From positions 1-64,000 of the forward strand of contig JAFVBA010000013.1 of NCBI GenBank assembly GCA_017480245.1: a DNA stretch of 64,000 nucleotides. The letters run 5' to 3'. Every line of letters starts with the position of its first letter. Positions within the stretch are counted from its first letter, which is position 1. A program made the translations under genes and the position numbers. The notes under the pieces are model-generated. The model searched no databases, was not told the DNA's origin, and saw only the letters and a list, made by a program, of their open reading frames with translations. Source of the DNA: Bacteroidales bacterium (GTDB lineage Bacteria > Bacteroidota > Bacteroidia > Bacteroidales > P3). This document shows positions 54,943-63,246 of the stretch, piece after piece.

Positions 54943-57579
54943 TTACATTTCAAATTTAATTTCTTCACTCCACGTTCCGTTTATCAGGAAACTTATATCG
55001 TATTTTCCTTTATTCAAATTACGTACCAAAACTTCGTTATCCGTAATTTGTTCTACCATCACAAGATTGTTATTCTTCTCTATCTTGATTTTTTCAACCT
55101 TATTGTTTCCGTCAGTAAAGAACAAAATTCTGTCTTTGTCCTTCCAAAGATACATTCCGCTCAATAAGGATTTTGATTCTTTGATTTCAATGGATTTTAA
55201 TATATGTATGCGGTAGTTTTCTGTCGTTCCGCCGGACAGATACAACTTTATACCGTCATCTTCGCACATATCATAGAATCTTTTTTCGCTTTTGTCCTCT
55301 ATAAATATCTTAACATAATCGGGCATTATGGAAAGATTGTTAAGATTTATCTCCACATCGGACGGATTGCCGATATAAAGACCTATATCATACACCGCAG
55401 GATAGTCAGGAAAGACATTAACGGAATATTCATCGTAATCATCTTTCAGATATATGTCGGGCATATCTTCATTATTGCCGAACATCTTATGACAATCCAA
55501 CGCATCAAATTCATATACCGCCGAAGAATCCATTCCCAACAACACATACTGCCAACTTTTGTTCTTAGTTACCGAAAGATTCAAATAATTGGTATTAGTC
55601 CATTCCTGCTTTGCCGTTCTCGGAATATACTGGTGGCTTCTTTTGAAAGTAATCTCAGTAGGTTGCTGCAAAGCCTCCACAAAGAACGATTCCAAAGACG
55701 GAATCATCACTTCCTCTTTCGGATCTACGATAACAGGGTTATACACTTTGGTTTCACGGTCAAAAAGCATTATGGCATTGCCTTGTATTCTGCCCTCAAT
55801 ATCATCAAATAACTTCTTGCTGGACAAAGGCGCCGTATAAGGATTACCAACTAAGTTCCAACGGTCTTCCTTTGTGGAAACGAGCGGTACAATTACGGCA
55901 GAAGAACATAAAAGTCCCTCATACTTGACATCCATCGGCTGATGGGTATAGACAGCATAGCCTTTACCCGGTTGAAGTGCAAATTCAGGGTCAGTAATGT
56001 ACTCACTCCAATAATCATCTAACTTACTGCGTTTGCCGGTATTGTATTGCATAAGCCAAGTGTCGTTATCCTTTTGCAGATTCTTCATAGAAAAGATTGC
56101 AGCCCTCGCTTGATTGACAGGAGATGAGATATAATTCCAACGTGTCGGCAAAAGATATTGATGAACTGAGAACCACGCATTCTTATTGTAGAAAATATCG
56201 TTGGAAATATAGAATGTCTTGCCTGTATTTATGGAAACGTTGGCGCTGTCTGACAAAATAAGCATACTGCAAGCCACGTCATTATCCACTTTTGCCTTAA
56301 CGCCTTTGTCAATCACCACAAAATCTTCCGTATTTGGCAAAGACTTAGGCTGCCAATTGTTAATATCCGACCAAGAACCCGATTTAACCATTGTTTTTAC
56401 CCTCGGCGAGCCGAAATAATAGTCATTCAATACAATGTTATCACGAGCCGATAGTTCAATATCAAGTTTAGTTGCTCCGTCAGGGGATTTTAACGCTGCG
56501 CAATACTCACTTTTCTTTACTGTATCGCGCATTGTGAATAGTAACTTGTCTTCCCGATACCATTTATAAAGGATATTAATTCTTTGAAATTTGGTTTCAC
56601 TCTGCGAAATTCGGTATTGATAATCGGTATTTGAGAAAACAGGAATATTGTATGAACAATTATTACCTTGTGTTAAGTTTTCAGGTAAAAGATTCTCGTT
56701 ATAATCTGTATGAGTTGCCGCCATACCTTCCAAAATTACCTCAATAGGTTGTTTAAGTTTGGAAGTATTGATAACAAGTGTTGCGCTATGTTTTCCTTCT
56801 TTCTTCGGAGTGTATGCAATGCTTATATTTTTAAGCAGAGATTGGTTGTCAATACTTGTTTGTGAGATTGTAAAACAATTAGCGTCCGCTCCGACAACTC
56901 TAAGTGTGATACTGTCTCTTATATTCTTGCTTTCAACGGCAATTCTCTTTGTTTCAGGGAAAACATACGGCAAAGGAATTTTGTTAAAATCAATATTGGC
57001 AAGTTGTTTTTTTGCTTCGTCATTGTGTCTATAGACTTTAACAACGGCAGGTACGCCAAGAAATTCGTCATATTCGGAAATAATTTGCAGATTTCTGAAA
57101 ACAATTTCCGGATATCCGGTTTTCTTTCTTGAATACGTGTCAATAAGCCAACTAACCTGCACAAATTCTTTATTATTGCAAGATTCAGGCAAAACAATGT
57201 TGTCAAAATTCCTCGAATAGCGCTTTTGAGTAGTTACAAACTCCACGTTATGCCCTCTTTTGTCCTTAACATCTTTCCAATCTTCGTCTTCACTCAATCG
57301 GTATTGCAAACGGACAAACCATTTAGTCTTTGTTTTCTTGTGAAATGAATTTTGCCAAGACAAAGTTATGTTTTCTTGATTGAGAGTGGAGAGATTATAA
57401 GTTAATCTATTGGGAACGGGAGAATATTCTTTGACATCAACGGTTTTAATTATCAAAGGCTCTTGCAAATCATACAAATTATCATTTTGCGCTGTCAATT
57501 CACAGCCGTAAAACAGGCAAAAAACTGCACAAATACACAATATAATATATATTATCTTCTTTTTCAGAAACTCCAACAT
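54943..57579 (-). CDS. Large exported envelope/surface protein, 878 aa
   Basis: An N-terminal membrane/signal segment (about 8-30, KKIIYIILCICAVFCLFYGC) is followed by beta-rich Ig-like regions (THSATLVINTSKLKQPIEVI, about 255-280) and a surface-protein module (GSWSDINNWQPKSLPNTEDF, about 388-407, then VDNDVACSMLILSDSANVSI). The C-terminal 90 residues form a small beta-domain like a secretion-sorting domain. I recognise no enzyme. It overlaps the preceding PBP-like gene by 16 bp and is followed by the OmpA-like gene, so the three probably form one operon for the envelope. Confidence 0.65.
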   Translation of the reverse strand: MLEFLKKKIIYIILCICAVFCLFYGCELTAQNDNLYDLQEPLIIKTVDVKEYSPVPNRLTYNLSTLNQENITLSWQNSFHKKTKTKWFVRLQYRLSEDEDWKDVKDKRGHNVEFVTTQKRYSRNFDNIVLPESCNNKEFVQVSWLIDTYSRKKTGYPEIVFRNLQIISEYDEFLGVPAVVKVYRHNDEAKKQLANIDFNKIPLPYVFPETKRIAVESKNIRDSITLRVVGADANCFTISQTSIDNQSLLKNISIAYTPKKEGKHSATLVINTSKLKQPIEVILEGMAATHTDYNENLLPENLTQGNNCSYNIPVFSNTDYQYRISQSETKFQRINILYKWYREDKLLFTMRDTVKKSEYCAALKSPDGATKLDIELSARDNIVLNDYYFGSPRVKTMVKSGSWSDINNWQPKSLPNTEDFVVIDKGVKAKVDNDVACSMLILSDSANVSINTGKTFYISNDIFYNKNAWFSVHQYLLPTRWNYISSPVNQARAAIFSMKNLQKDNDTWLMQYNTGKRSKLDDYWSEYITDPEFALQPGKGYAVYTHQPMDVKYEGLLCSSAVIVPLVSTKEDRWNLVGNPYTAPLSSKKLFDDIEGRIQGNAIMLFDRETKVYNPVIVDPKEEVMIPSLESFFVEALQQPTEITFKRSHQYIPRTAKQEWTNTNYLNLSVTKNKSWQYVLLGMDSSAVYEFDALDCHKMFGNNEDMPDIYLKDDYDEYSVNVFPDYPAVYDIGLYIGNPSDVEINLNNLSIMPDYVKIFIEDKSEKRFYDMCEDDGIKLYLSGGTTENYRIHILKSIEIKESKSLLSGMYLWKDKDRILFFTDGNNKVEKIKIEKNNNLVMVEQITDNEVLVRNLNKGKYDISFLINGTWSEEIKFEM

Positions 57580-58763
57580 GATTTTATTTTATAGTTATCC
57601 AATTTGTAAATAACAGCATTAGTATTTGTCCAACCTCCGCTTTCATTTGTTTTGACAAATCTGTATCTGGTTATCATCTTTTGTTGATTTGTATTGACGG
57701 GAGAAGAAATAAATTCCTTACCGTACGATTTCAACAAAGGCACAAAGTAATTTATTATATCATATCCCAAAGAGGCGTAGATTTTATCAGGTTCTGTCTT
57801 GAAATTATCACGGTACAGTTGAACGAAGTCCGTAAAATTTCCGTTAGTGTAATCATTATAATAAGTAAGTGCGAAATGAAGGTTCATATCCTGCAATTGC
57901 TTGAAATCATTTCCCACATAATCCAACCAGTCATACTTAGCAAAAAGTGTAATCTGACATTTGCTTTGGCGCAATGTATTCAAAAGCGTTTGCGCATAGG
58001 ATTTATTCTCCCCAGCAGTCTTCTTATCGGTCAGATTCACCACAAAATTATTCTCGTTTTTAGAAAGATAATTTTTTAGTTTCGCCGCACTCTTTCTATA
58101 ATTCAATATAGTCCATTTATCCGTAATCTTAGGCAAGTTTTCTTTCCAATAATTGACAACAGATTGCGCAACATCTTTATCATCATAGATTACTACTATT
58201 TTAGATGAAGATTGCTTTTGTTGAATATACTTCAAAAGCGATGCAGACGAAGCTTCAGCGTCAGGTTGCAACTTAAAAACGTACGGATTTAACAATATAC
58301 TGTTATCGGGCGACATAGGATTAATCAAAGGTATCTGATTAACCTGACAAAAACTGCTTACAAGAGCAAAACTATTCTTAAAGACAAGAGAAATTATCAA
58401 ATCCATATCTTTCATTGCGTCATAGTTCAACGCTTTTTGCATCTTGTTTTCGTCATTCTCCCCTACGTCAAAGACATATAAGGAAACCTTATAACCCTGC
58501 CGCTCCAAATTATCCAAAGCAATCCTCGCACCTTCGTAAAAAGAGATATAAGTAAAACATTTGTAGTTTTTGCCTCTGCGTTCATCTATATTGTACTCAT
58601 TAAACGACAATTCATCGATGTTTTCATAGAATAACGGCAAAAGCATTGCAACCTTTATGTTTTTATGTTCTATGTTGTATGTATTATGTACTATGTTAGC
58701 CTGACGGCAGTATAAACTTACTGACGCAAATACTAACAATATTATGACAAATATCCTTTTCAT
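57564..58763 (-). CDS. Exported periplasmic-binding-protein type 1 (receptor ligand-binding-like)
   Basis: About 399 residues from the ATG at 58763 (MKRIFVIILLVFASVSLYC, signal peptide); an ATG five codons upstream is possible. The PBP type-1 fold of amino-acid/branched-chain receptors is seen: KVAMLLPLFYEN, FYEGARIALDNLERQGYKV, NQIPLINPMSPDN (about 145-157) and KIVVIYDDKDVAQSVVNYW. The first 20 residues after the signal peptide are encoded by repeated ACATAnn heptads. No transporter genes lie beside it; with its envelope neighbours it may be a ligand-binding scaffold rather than a transporter component. Confidence 0.75.
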   Translation of the reverse strand: MKRIFVIILLVFASVSLYCRQANIVHNTYNIEHKNIKVAMLLPLFYENIDELSFNEYNIDERRGKNYKCFTYISFYEGARIALDNLERQGYKVSLYVFDVGENDENKMQKALNYDAMKDMDLIISLVFKNSFALVSSFCQVNQIPLINPMSPDNSILLNPYVFKLQPDAEASSASLLKYIQQKQSSSKIVVIYDDKDVAQSVVNYWKENLPKITDKWTILNYRKSAAKLKNYLSKNENNFVVNLTDKKTAGENKSYAQTLLNTLRQSKCQITLFAKYDWLDYVGNDFKQLQDMNLHFALTYYNDYTNGNFTDFVQLYRDNFKTEPDKIYASLGYDIINYFVPLLKSYGKEFISSPVNTNQQKMITRYRFVKTNESGGWTNTNAVIYKLDNYKIKSCWSF

Positions 58764-58839
58764 ATCAATATATTTCAATTTGACTTACTGAATATGACCT
58801 TTTACATAGTACATACAACATAATACATAGTACATAATA
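58664..58839. repeat. ACATAnn heptad arrays flanking a gene start, locus K
   Basis: 58804-58839 reads ACATAGT, ACATACA, ACATAAT, ACATAGT, ACATAAT, five heptads in a row, with ACATAGTAC at 58804 and 58825. About 58664-58697 carries the inverted equivalent (GTACTATGT, GTTCTATGT, 21 bp apart), inside the coding sequence of the PBP-like gene. The gene's start codon and signal-peptide codons lie between the two arms. The outer array occupies nearly all of the short spacer to guaA. Confidence 0.8.
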
Positions 58840-58842
58840 TAA

Positions 58843-60369
58843 TTATTCCCATTCTATTGTTGCAGGAGGTTTGGAAGATATGTCATAACAAACTCTATTC
58901 ACCCCTTTAACTTGGTTGATTATCTTATTGGAAACCTCAGCCAAGAATTCGTAAGGCAGATGACACCAATCGGCAGTCATACCATCCACACTCTCAACGG
59001 CACGTAAGGCAACAACACGTTCGTATGTTCTTTCATCACCCATAACTCCCACACTCTGAATAGGAAGTAAGATTGCGCCTGCCTGCCATACCTTATCATA
59101 CAAATCCCATTGCTTCAAAGAAGATATAAATATGTTATCAACCTCCTGAAGTATGGCAACTTTTTCTTCTGTTATATCTCCAAGAATACGGATTGCCAAT
59201 CCCGGACCAGGAAAAGGATGTCTGCCCAACAGTTCTTGCTTCAAACCAAGTTCTTTTCCGACTTTACGGACTTCATCTTTAAATAAGAGTCTCAAAGGTT
59301 CTACTAACTGCAATTTCATATAGTCAGGCAATCCGCCGACATTATGATGCGATTTGATAGTTTGCGAAGGTCCTTTAACACTGCTTGATTCTATTACGTC
59401 AGGATATATAGTTCCCTGTCCTAACCACTTAACATCTTTAAGTTTATTGGCTTCTCTGTCGAATACGTCTATAAATGTCTTTCCTATTGCCTTACGTTTC
59501 TTTTCAGGTTCGGTAACTCCTGCCAATACTTTGTAGAAATCCTGTTTTGCATCCACACCTATGACATTTAAACCCATATCTTGATAAGATGCAAGTACGT
59601 CTGAGAACTCGTTTTTACGCAAAAGGCCGTTATCAACAAAGATGCAAGTAAGATTTTTCCCGATTGCACGGTGCAAAAGCATAGCAGCAACGGAAGAATC
59701 TACGCCTCCGCTAAGCCCAAGTACCACTTTGTCATCGCCAAGTTTAGCTTTCAAATCCTCAACTGTTGATTTCACAAAACCAGCAGGCGTCCAAGAACCG
59801 TCGCAACGGCAAATATCCAAAACAAAGTTCCTTAGTAACTGACTTCCGAACTCACTGTGATGTACTTCAGGGTGGAATTGGATTGCGTAAGTTTCCTCTC
59901 CTTTTATTTTATAGCCTGCATTTTCGACGTCCTTGGTAGAACAAATTATTTCAAAGTCTTCAGGCAACTGCAAGATGGTATCTCCGTGCGACATCCACAC
60001 TTGAGAGCCTTGTTTTACGTCTTTTAGCAACGCACAATCCTCATTTACAGACACTAAATTGGCACGACCGTATTCTCTTATAACACTTTTTTCAACTTTT
60101 CCGCCCGATTTATGAACCATATACTGCGCTCCGTAACATATACCCAAAACAGGTAATTTGCCTTTGAATAAAGACAAATCCGTATCGGGTGCTTGAGGGT
60201 CGGTTACCGAATAAGGACTTCCCGAAAGCACAATTCCTTTTACGTCTTCTGTAATTTGTGGAATTTTGTTGTAAGGATGTATTTCGCAATAAACGTTTTG
60301 TTCCCTTATCTTGCGGGCTATCAATTGTGTATATTGACTGCCGTGGTCTAAAATCAATATTGTCTGCAT
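58843..60369 (-). CDS. guaA: GMP synthase (glutamine-hydrolysing)
   Basis: A 508-residue enzyme converting XMP to GMP. The class-I amidotransferase domain has the nucleophile Cys in [12 protein letters not shown] (about 75-86) and the His/Glu pair in [14 protein letters not shown] (about 160-173). The PP-loop ATPase domain has [13 protein letters not shown] (about 218-230). The C-terminal dimerisation domain ends IEWE, as usual. The 543-bp upstream spacer contains the large repeat array, locus L. Confidence 0.97.
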   Translation of the reverse strand: MQTILILDHGSQYTQLIARKIREQNVYCEIHPYNKIPQITEDVKGIVLSGSPYSVTDPQAPDTDLSLFKGKLPVLGICYGAQYMVHKSGGKVEKSVIREYGRANLVSVNEDCALLKDVKQGSQVWMSHGDTILQLPEDFEIICSTKDVENAGYKIKGEETYAIQFHPEVHHSEFGSQLLRNFVLDICRCDGSWTPAGFVKSTVEDLKAKLGDDKVVLGLSGGVDSSVAAMLLHRAIGKNLTCIFVDNGLLRKNEFSDVLASYQDMGLNVIGVDAKQDFYKVLAGVTEPEKKRKAIGKTFIDVFDREANKLKDVKWLGQGTIYPDVIESSSVKGPSQTIKSHHNVGGLPDYMKLQLVEPLRLLFKDEVRKVGKELGLKQELLGRHPFPGPGLAIRILGDITEEKVAILQEVDNIFISSLKQWDLYDKVWQAGAILLPIQSVGVMGDERTYERVVALRAVESVDGMTADWCHLPYEFLAEVSNKIINQVKGVNRVCYDISSKPPATIEWE

Positions 60370-60554
60370 TGTTATCTTTGTTTTTTATTATAATCCGTTA
60401 TCTAAACTTTGCGGTATTACAACTCGTAATAACACTTTCAAATTAAAACTTCAAAATTACAACATTTTTTACAATTAAACGTCATTTTGGCAATATAGTA
60501 TTATAAAAAACGGTAATACGACGATTATTTATTGCAACAAATCAATGAAATAAA

Positions 60555-60769
60555 TTTGCAATCTCTTGTAAAATTTTTGTAACATCGCATAACATTTTTG
60601 TAATTTCAAGAAAGATTTTTGTTCAGACCGTCCAAAATACACTTTTGAACCGTCTAAAAGTATATTTTGAACGGTCTAAAATATACTTTTAGACCGTTCA
60701 AACAAAAATCTTTCTTGAAATTACAAAAATCTTTCTTCCGATTGCAAAATTCTTTTGAGAAATTGCAAA
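60555..60769. repeat. Palindromic phased word array (21/22-bp spacing), locus L
   Basis: TTTG words end at 60558, 60579, 60600 and 60621 (21 bp). Central words ACCGTCC (60627), ACCGTCT (60649), ACGGTCT (60671) and ACCGTTC (60693) are exactly 22 bp apart. CAAA words start at 60703, 60724, 60745 and 60766 (21 bp). All are symmetric about 60662. The inner arms TTTCAAGAAAGATTTTTGTT (60604-60623) and its complement 60701-60720 are perfect. The plan matches locus A though the words do not. It lies between divergent guaA and the transferase gene, in a 543-bp spacer with no gene. Confidence 0.88.
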
Positions 60770-60863
60770 CTTATTATTTGATTTTACGCTAATTACATCT
60801 CAAAAAACGAAAAAGGACCTAAAAAAAAACAACTAAGAAGAGTTGAAGAATTATTTTTTTTCA

Positions 60864-60871
60864 TAAATTTG
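60864..60871 (+). promoter_or_regulatory. -7 box of the MraY/WecA-type transferase gene
   Basis: TAAATTTG followed by C lies about 40 bp before the ATG, matching the Bacteroidota -7 consensus. No -33 TTTG at 19 bp is seen. Confidence 0.45.
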
Positions 60872-60912
60872 CAACTTCAACGTTGAATATTTATTAAACA
60901 ACAACAAAGGTT

Positions 60913-62073
60913 ATGACATTAGGACTGACAGTTATTACGTTTTTATTGAGTCTGGGGATTTCTCTTGTACTTATGCCTCCGTTTATTAAACTAATGGAGA
61001 AATACAAAATACTGGATAAGGCAGGCGGAAGAAAAATCCACACAGGTTATACTGCACACATGGGCGGAATTGTAATCTTTATATCATTTATGCTGACAGT
61101 TTGCGCAATGTTGTTTGCCTATGCAACGGATATTCAACGCCCTAAACTATTGTATATGGGGATTGTCTTATTCGTTATGCTCATTGTCGGCGTAAGGGAT
61201 GATATGCACAATATTTCTCCTTGGACTAAACTGTTTTTTGAAATACTTATAGGTATATTTATGTCATATATCGGAGTGAGATTGGATAGTTTGGGCGGCT
61301 TTTTAGGAATATATGAAATACCTAAATGGTTCAGTTTCGGAATTACTACATGCTTTTTCATCGTTGTAGTAAATGCTTACAATTTGATTGACGGTATTGA
61401 CGGACAAGCAGGAATGCAGGCGGTAAATGTATTTCTTTTCTGCCTGTTGTTCTATGTGGTTATAGTAGGAAGTCATTTCAACAATTCTTCTGTGGTATCT
61501 CCTACCCTAATGTATCTTTCTGCTTTGGCAATATTGGGTGCCATTACAGGATTTTTACGTTACAATTGGCAGAAAGCAAGAATCTTTATGGGAGATACGG
61601 GAAGTTTGTTCATAGGAACGTTGATTACTATTTTTATTATAACATCCTCTAAATACGCTATGCTTTGCAATGTATGGGACGGCGCAAACAATTCGTTTGA
61701 ACATACATTCTTCGGTTTGCATTTAAAAGCTACTCTTGCACCTTTCCTAACCCTGTTCTATTTACCTATGGCTGATACCTTAAGAGTATTTATCAACAGA
61801 GCAAGAAGAGGCAAAAGTCCTTTCCATCCTGACAAAACCCATATACATCACCTGTTTATCCGATTGGGATATTCACACCAAAGATGCACTCTTACAACTT
61901 TCACAATATCTTTCTGTATCTCAATAATAGGTTTTGTTTGTGCCTTGTTGTTTAATGATAATATTTGCATACCTCTGATAATCGTATCATGGTTTTTATA
62001 TGTTAAACTATTGCATTTTATTGTGATTGAGCGGTTTAGGGGGGGGGTATTTAATAAGACGACAACAAAATAA
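60913..62073 (+). CDS. MraY/WecA-family polyprenyl-phosphate sugar-1-phosphate transferase
   Basis: A 386-residue membrane protein with about 10-11 spans that moves a sugar-1-phosphate (probably GlcNAc-1-P) to undecaprenyl phosphate on the inner face of the membrane. Signatures: GGRKIHTGYTAHMGGI (about 37-52), VVVNAYNLIDGIDGQAG (about 149-165), MGDTGSLFIGT (about 226-236) and the HHLFIRLGYSHQR block (about 312-324). This is the WecA-like clade for O-antigen/capsule or surface glycans. Nine consecutive G (62039-62047) lie 12 codons before the stop. It ends 12 bp before ftsE. Confidence 0.9.
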   Translation: MTLGLTVITFLLSLGISLVLMPPFIKLMEKYKILDKAGGRKIHTGYTAHMGGIVIFISFMLTVCAMLFAYATDIQRPKLLYMGIVLFVMLIVGVRDDMHNISPWTKLFFEILIGIFMSYIGVRLDSLGGFLGIYEIPKWFSFGITTCFFIVVVNAYNLIDGIDGQAGMQAVNVFLFCLLFYVVIVGSHFNNSSVVSPTLMYLSALAILGAITGFLRYNWQKARIFMGDTGSLFIGTLITIFIITSSKYAMLCNVWDGANNSFEHTFFGLHLKATLAPFLTLFYLPMADTLRVFINRARRGKSPFHPDKTHIHHLFIRLGYSHQRCTLTTFTISFCISIIGFVCALLFNDNICIPLIIVSWFLYVKLLHFIVIERFRGGVFNKTTTK

Positions 62074-62085
62074 AACAAATGCATA

Positions 62086-62763
62086 ATGGAAAACAACAAA
62101 GAACAATTATCGGTTTATCTTAAGAACGTCTGTATCGCTTATGATAAGACAGTATTAACCGATGTTAATTTAGAAATCAGTAAAGGTGAATTTGTCTATC
62201 TTATCGGCAAGACAGGAGCAGGCAAATCAACACTTCTGCGCAGTCTTTACGCAGATGTTAATATAGGAAGCGGAGAAGCCTCTGTCTGCGGTTTTTCTCT
62301 GAAAGATATTTCCAAAAAAGACATTCCTCTGTTGAGAAGAAAACTTGGCATAGTCTTTCAGGATATTCAACTTTTGACCGACCGCAACGTTTATGACAAC
62401 CTTGCTTTTGTCTTGAAGGCAACGGGAACCAAAGACAAGGCAGTTATAAATGAAAAGGTAACAAATGCGTTAAAGATGGTGGGATTGGAAGACAAAGCAA
62501 ACGTATTTCCTTACACTCTTTCCGAAGGTGAAAGTCAGAGAATCACTTTGGCGAGAGCTATTGTCAATAATCCCGAAATGATTATCGCCGATGAACCTAC
62601 TGGAAACCTTGACCCTATCACCAGTGAGGAGATTGTCAAACTGCTTTTCAAACTTAATAAAGAGCAAGGGACAACTATCCTTATGGCAACGCACGATTAT
62701 TTGATTATAAACGATTTCCGTTCCCGTATCATCTCATGCGAAAACGGTAAGATAGTGGAATAA
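62086..62763 (+). CDS. ftsE: Cell-division ABC ATPase FtsE
   Basis: A 225-residue ABC ATPase. Walker A GKTGAGKST (about 42-50), Q-loop VFQDIQLL, ABC signature LSEGESQRITLARAI (about 146-160; SEGES in place of SGGEQ) and Walker B MIIADEPTGNLD (about 166-177) with the D-loop. FtsE works with the membrane protein FtsX to regulate cell-wall hydrolases at the septum; ftsX is not next to it here, which is common in Bacteroidota. The signature variant SEGES should still be functional. Confidence 0.85.
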   Translation: MENNKEQLSVYLKNVCIAYDKTVLTDVNLEISKGEFVYLIGKTGAGKSTLLRSLYADVNIGSGEASVCGFSLKDISKKDIPLLRRKLGIVFQDIQLLTDRNVYDNLAFVLKATGTKDKAVINEKVTNALKMVGLEDKANVFPYTLSEGESQRITLARAIVNNPEMIIADEPTGNLDPITSEEIVKLLFKLNKEQGTTILMATHDYLIINDFRSRIISCENGKIVE

Positions 62764-62968
62764 AATCACAGCATAACAAAACACAGAAATAATCAACCAT
62801 AATAACCTAATAACCACGCAAAATAACCTACAATAATGCGTAGTTATTATATTTTTGCGGCAAATAGAATTTCCAAATAGTTGCTTTAATGTATTTTTAC
62901 CGAATGAGTATTACTTAACTCACACAAACAAACCTATCTTTCCTAACCTTGCAAACCTGTAATGAATA

Positions 62969-63035
62969 ATTGATTTTGAATATCTAATATTTGATTTACC
63001 TAATGGCTCCATGATAAATTCAAAATCAAATATCA
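62969..63035. repeat. Heptad-word palindrome with TTGATTTTGAAT arms, locus M
   Basis: TTGATTTTGAAT (62970-62981) is exactly complementary to ATTCAAAATCAA (63018-63029). The flanking words TATTTGA and TATCAAAC continue the pattern in 7-bp steps. It lies in the 483-bp space between ftsE and the leucine-rich-repeat gene; the rest of that space holds the hairpin at 63065 and a -7 box. Confidence 0.7.
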
Positions 63036-63064
63036 AACGTCTAATATCACAAAACTATATCTTC

Positions 63065-63097
63065 AAAGATACAATTTTTACCATTTTTTGTATCTTT
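63065..63097. repeat. AAAGATACAA/TTGTATCTTT hairpin
   Basis: AAAGATACAA (63065-63074) and TTGTATCTTT (63088-63097) form a 10-bp perfect stem with a 13-nt loop. It stands about 150 bp before the leucine-rich-repeat gene; it could be a terminator or an operator. Confidence 0.45.
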
Positions 63098-63246
63098 AAA
63101 GAAACAATTTTGTGTAATGATAAGTCCTTATAATATTTTTAATCTCCAAATATGACAATTTCATTAATTTTTCTTAACTTTGCAATCTCTATAAAAGCAA
63201 GAAGATATAAATATAATAAATCAACCACTAAACATATAAAGAAAAA

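Noticed and set aside
60604-60720. Insertion-sequence end or MITE
   Set aside because: There are inverted arms but no transposase, no clear target-site duplication, and the 21-bp word ladder continues beyond the arms.
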